The notes under the pieces were generated by a model. That model had not been told where the DNA came from, made no database searches, and was given only the letters and a program-made list of their open reading frames with translations. From Gemmatimonadaceae bacterium (GTDB taxonomy: Bacteria > Gemmatimonadota > Gemmatimonadetes > Gemmatimonadales > Gemmatimonadaceae), in assembly GCA_025928335.1 (NCBI GenBank), contig JAICJQ010000008.1, forward strand, positions 1-48,167: DNA of 48,167 nucleotides, given 5' to 3'. The first letter of the stretch is position 1. Each line of letters opens with the position of its first letter. Positions 45,592 through 48,167 of the stretch are shown piece after piece. A program made the position numbers and the translations under genes.

Positions 45592-48167
45592 GTGAGACGC
45601 TTCTTCCGACTACCGTGGAGAACGCGGCAGCAGATCCGCACCGACGTCGACGATGAGCTGTCGTTCCATCTCGACATGCGGATCGACGCGCTCGCCGCGG
45701 CGGGAATGTCGCGCGACCAGGCACGCGTCCAGGCGATTCGTGAATTCGGAGACATCGACGACGCCCGGCAATACATCCGGGCTGTCGACCACGACATCGA
45801 AGCCGCGCGGCGGCGGAGCGACTACATGAGTGATCTTCGCAACGACATTGTCTACGCGTTCCGCAAGCTTCGCGGCTCGCCAATGTTCACGTTGACCGCC
45901 GTTCTTACCTTGGCGCTCGGCATCGGCGCCAACACGGCGATCTTCTCCGTCGTGAACGGAGTGCTCCTCAAACCGCTTCCCTTCCCGCAACAGGACCGGC
46001 TCGTCCGCATTCAGTTCAGACAGCAAGGCCACGGCGACGCGTCGACGCCGCCGGACCTCGCGGACTTTCGCACGCGCGCTCGCGCCTTTGACGGCTTCTC
46101 GCACTATGAGGGCTACACCGCGAACCTCGTCCGCGAGCACGCCGAGCCCGAACGACTGGTCGGCGCCGAGGTGAGCGCGAATTGGTTTTCGCTCCTCGAG
46201 GTTCGCCCGCTCCACGGTCGCTTCTTCGCCGAGGGAGAGGACTCGCCTTCGGCGCCGCTCGTCGTGATCCTCAGCGAGCCGCTCTGGCGGCGCGATTTCA
46301 GCGCCGACCCCGCGATCGTCGGCAGGCAGATCCAGATCAACGCCCAGAGCATGACGGTCGTCGGTGTGGCACCCGACGGCCAAGGCTATCCGATGACCGC
46401 CGAGCTGTGGGTGCCGACGCGCTTTTCCGTTCGGGATCTGAGTGACGCGACGCGCGGCGCGCGTTGGCTTGGTCTGCTCGGTCGCGTGAAACAGGGCGTG
46501 CCGTTCGAGACCGCCGCCGCCGAAGTCGATCGGATCGAGAAGCAGATGGAAGGCTTGTTCCCTGAGCAGTTCAGGGAAAGACGGGCGCAAGCCGTCCGAC
46601 TCCAATCGGCAATCGTCGGTGATCTCCAGCGTCCGCTCTACGTGATCATGGCGGCCGTCGCCGTCGTGCTGCTCATCGCCTGCGCGAATGTCGCCAACCT
46701 GATGCTGGTGCGCGCCACGGGGCGTGAGGGCGAAATGGCGATTCGCACCGCCCTCGGCGCCGGCCGGTCCCGCCTCATCCGACAACTGATCACCGAGAGC
46801 ATGATCCTTTCGCTCGTCGGAGCGATCGCCGGAGTGCTGCTCGCGAAGTGGGGAATGCGCGTCCTCATCGCCATGGCGCCCACCGATCTGCCGCGCGTGA
46901 AAGCCGTGGCGATCGACGGGACCGCGCTTGTCGTCACCGGCGGTGCGGCGCTGATCATCGGCCTGTTGTTCGGCGTTTTGCCCGCCCTGCAAACCTCGGC
47001 GGGGCAGCTCTCCGAGGCATTGCGCGCCGGAGCGCGCGGAACACGAACGCGACGACATGCCAATCGCACCAAACGTATCATCGTCACCGCCGAGGTGGCA
47101 CTCGCCGTTACGCTCCTCACCGGCGCGGGCCTGCTCATCCGAAGCTTCCGCGAGCTGATGGCGGTGGATCCAGGATTCAAGCCGGATCACATCATGACGA
47201 TGCGCGTGCTGCTTCCGCAGAAGACGTACGACACGCTCTCCAAGATCGCCAGCTTCGCGCGACAGCTCGAGTCACGCGCCTCGGCGCTGCCGGGCGTCCG
47301 GTCGGCGGCGCTCGGCAACGCCGTGCCGCTCGATGGCACCAGCTTCTGGCTCAGTTTCATGGTGCGTGGACGTGCTCCGGTTCGTCAGAGCGATCAGCCC
47401 TCGGCGAGCATCCGCATGGTGACGGCGAACTACTTCAGGGTTCTCGGAACGCCGCTCTTGCTCGGCCGCGTCTTTACCGCCGAGGATCGCGCCAACGCGC
47501 CGCGCGTGGCGATCGTCAACCAGACGTTCGTCAAGCGATTCATGCCGAACGAAGATCCGATCGGCACATACGTCGACATCGGATGGACGGTCGACGGCGT
47601 TCGGCAGGGCGGGCAGATCGTCGGCGTCGTCGGCGACACGCGGGACGACGCGCTCGACGCCACCGCGGACCCAACCTTCTATCTGCCGTTCGATCAGACA
47701 CCGAGCGAGGGAATAGTTATCGCGGCGCGGACCGCCGCGCCTCCGGCGTCGATCACCTCGGCGCTCCGCGGGATCGTTCGCGATCTCGACCCGTCCCTTC
47801 CCGTGTATGGCGTTCGGACGATGGAGGAGCACGTGTCGTCGTCGGTGAGCCGACAACGTTTCTACGCAACGCTGCTCGGCGTGTTCGCGGCGGTGGCGCT
47901 CGCTCTCGCGGCGGTCGGATTGTACGGGGTGATCGCGTATGCAGTCAGCCAACGGACGCACGAGCTTGGCGTCCGCGTCGCGCTTGGAGCGACGGGCCAG
48001 CGCATCAGTCGCATGGTGATCGGCGAAGGTGTGATTCTGACCGTCGTCGGCGTGACCGTCGGGCTCGCGGCATCGCTCGCCGGAGCGCGCTTGATCGCCA
48101 AGTTGCTCTACAACGTCAGGACGTCTGACCCATTCACGTTCATTGGTGTCGCGCTGCTGCTCGGCGC
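45592..48167 (+). CDS. Large MacB/FtsX-type ABC transporter permease (ADOP family), partial
   Basis: 858 residues are visible from a GTG start; the last part is cut off by the window end. An N-terminal helical segment (about 1-75, DELSFHLDMRIDALAAAGMSRDQAR) typical of this family precedes the first MacB periplasmic core (about 95-330; start at FTLTAVLTLALGIGANTAIFSVVNGVLL). Then come FtsX spans (YVIMAAVAVVLLIACANVANLMLVRATGRE), a second MacB core (about 500-740) and final FtsX spans (GVFAAVALALAAVGLYGVIAYAVSQRTHELGVRVALGAT). The two-fold repeat identifies the duplicated orphan permease group, which lacks its own ATPase gene nearby. The substrate is unknown. Confidence 0.93.
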   Translation, partial: MRRFFRLPWRTRQQIRTDVDDELSFHLDMRIDALAAAGMSRDQARVQAIREFGDIDDARQYIRAVDHDIEAARRRSDYMSDLRNDIVYAFRKLRGSPMFTLTAVLTLALGIGANTAIFSVVNGVLLKPLPFPQQDRLVRIQFRQQGHGDASTPPDLADFRTRARAFDGFSHYEGYTANLVREHAEPERLVGAEVSANWFSLLEVRPLHGRFFAEGEDSPSAPLVVILSEPLWRRDFSADPAIVGRQIQINAQSMTVVGVAPDGQGYPMTAELWVPTRFSVRDLSDATRGARWLGLLGRVKQGVPFETAAAEVDRIEKQMEGLFPEQFRERRAQAVRLQSAIVGDLQRPLYVIMAAVAVVLLIACANVANLMLVRATGREGEMAIRTALGAGRSRLIRQLITESMILSLVGAIAGVLLAKWGMRVLIAMAPTDLPRVKAVAIDGTALVVTGGAALIIGLLFGVLPALQTSAGQLSEALRAGARGTRTRRHANRTKRIIVTAEVALAVTLLTGAGLLIRSFRELMAVDPGFKPDHIMTMRVLLPQKTYDTLSKIASFARQLESRASALPGVRSAALGNAVPLDGTSFWLSFMVRGRAPVRQSDQPSASIRMVTANYFRVLGTPLLLGRVFTAEDRANAPRVAIVNQTFVKRFMPNEDPIGTYVDIGWTVDGVRQGGQIVGVVGDTRDDALDATADPTFYLPFDQTPSEGIVIAARTAAPPASITSALRGIVRDLDPSLPVYGVRTMEEHVSSSVSRQRFYATLLGVFAAVALALAAVGLYGVIAYAVSQRTHELGVRVALGATGQRISRMVIGEGVILTVVGVTVGLAASLAGARLIAKLLYNVRTSDPFTFIGVALLLG

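Noticed and set aside
45610-47190. 526-residue minus-strand frame opposite the permease
   Set aside because: The plus strand encodes an unmistakable MacB/FtsX permease; the antisense product has no recognisable domain.

Overview
The window is 48 kb of GC-rich chromosome from a Gram-negative (diderm) bacterium, most likely Gemmatimonadota, with Acidobacteriota as the second choice. This rests on gene style. It has a Ser/Thr kinase with a C-terminal sensor and TPR tail, a PadR regulator followed by a long duplicated MacB/FtsX-type permease, several lipoproteins, an Omp85-type barrel fragment, many GTG/TTG starts and tight overlapping operons. No rRNA, tRNA, CRISPR array, prophage or intact insertion sequence was seen. 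Both end genes (sufB on the left, the permease on the right) run out of the window.

Left part (0-9.2 kb): sufB; then a molybdenum hydroxylase of the PaoABC/xanthine dehydrogenase family whose FAD subunit is separated from its MoCo and 2Fe-2S subunits by about 4 kb holding a Ser/Thr kinase, an M23 peptidase lipoprotein and YhbY; then a 7Fe ferredoxin ending in a strong bidirectional terminator. 9.2-13.3 kb is a compact five-gene minus-strand operon (AI-2E transporter, PLP deaminase/desulfhydrase, hotdog thioesterase, alpha/beta hydrolase, ICMT-like methyltransferase). 13.4-17.1 kb carries RNase D, a SufT/MIP18-type Fe-S factor, a 5'-truncated Omp85 barrel and a beta-lactamase-family hydrolase with a histone-H1-like tail. 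17.4-19.8 kb is a sigma/anti-sigma/PDZ operon.

Middle (19.8-32.4 kb): a minus-strand run with a proline-iminopeptidase-like hydrolase, two paralogous matrixin metalloproteases and a thioredoxin-reductase-like flavoprotein; a divergent M28 peptidase; an RsbQ-like hydrolase overlapping a PAS histidine kinase; a DUF2239 gene with a near-consensus promoter; an unlisted 52-residue small gene; and an ECF42-type sigma factor with its DGPF partner, divergent from a STAND-ATPase LuxR regulator.

Right part (32.5-48.2 kb): a cupin; an operon of phosphodiesterase, unknown 90-residue protein and QueG; an overlapping LOG/deoxyhypusine-synthase-like pair followed by a nine-copy octamer repeat; an SGNH lipoprotein; two paralogous lipoproteins ending in the same peptide; a metallo-beta-lactamase-fold hydrolase; greA with a terminator-like leader hairpin; an HD-GYP/TPR protein behind a sigma-54 activator whose leader carries nested inverted repeats; and the PadR/permease pair.

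The strongest candidates for something new are the RsbQ-like hydrolase coupled to a histidine kinase instead of the RsbP phosphatase, the nested inverted repeat that would hide the ribosome site of the sigma-54 activator, and the attenuator-like greA leader.
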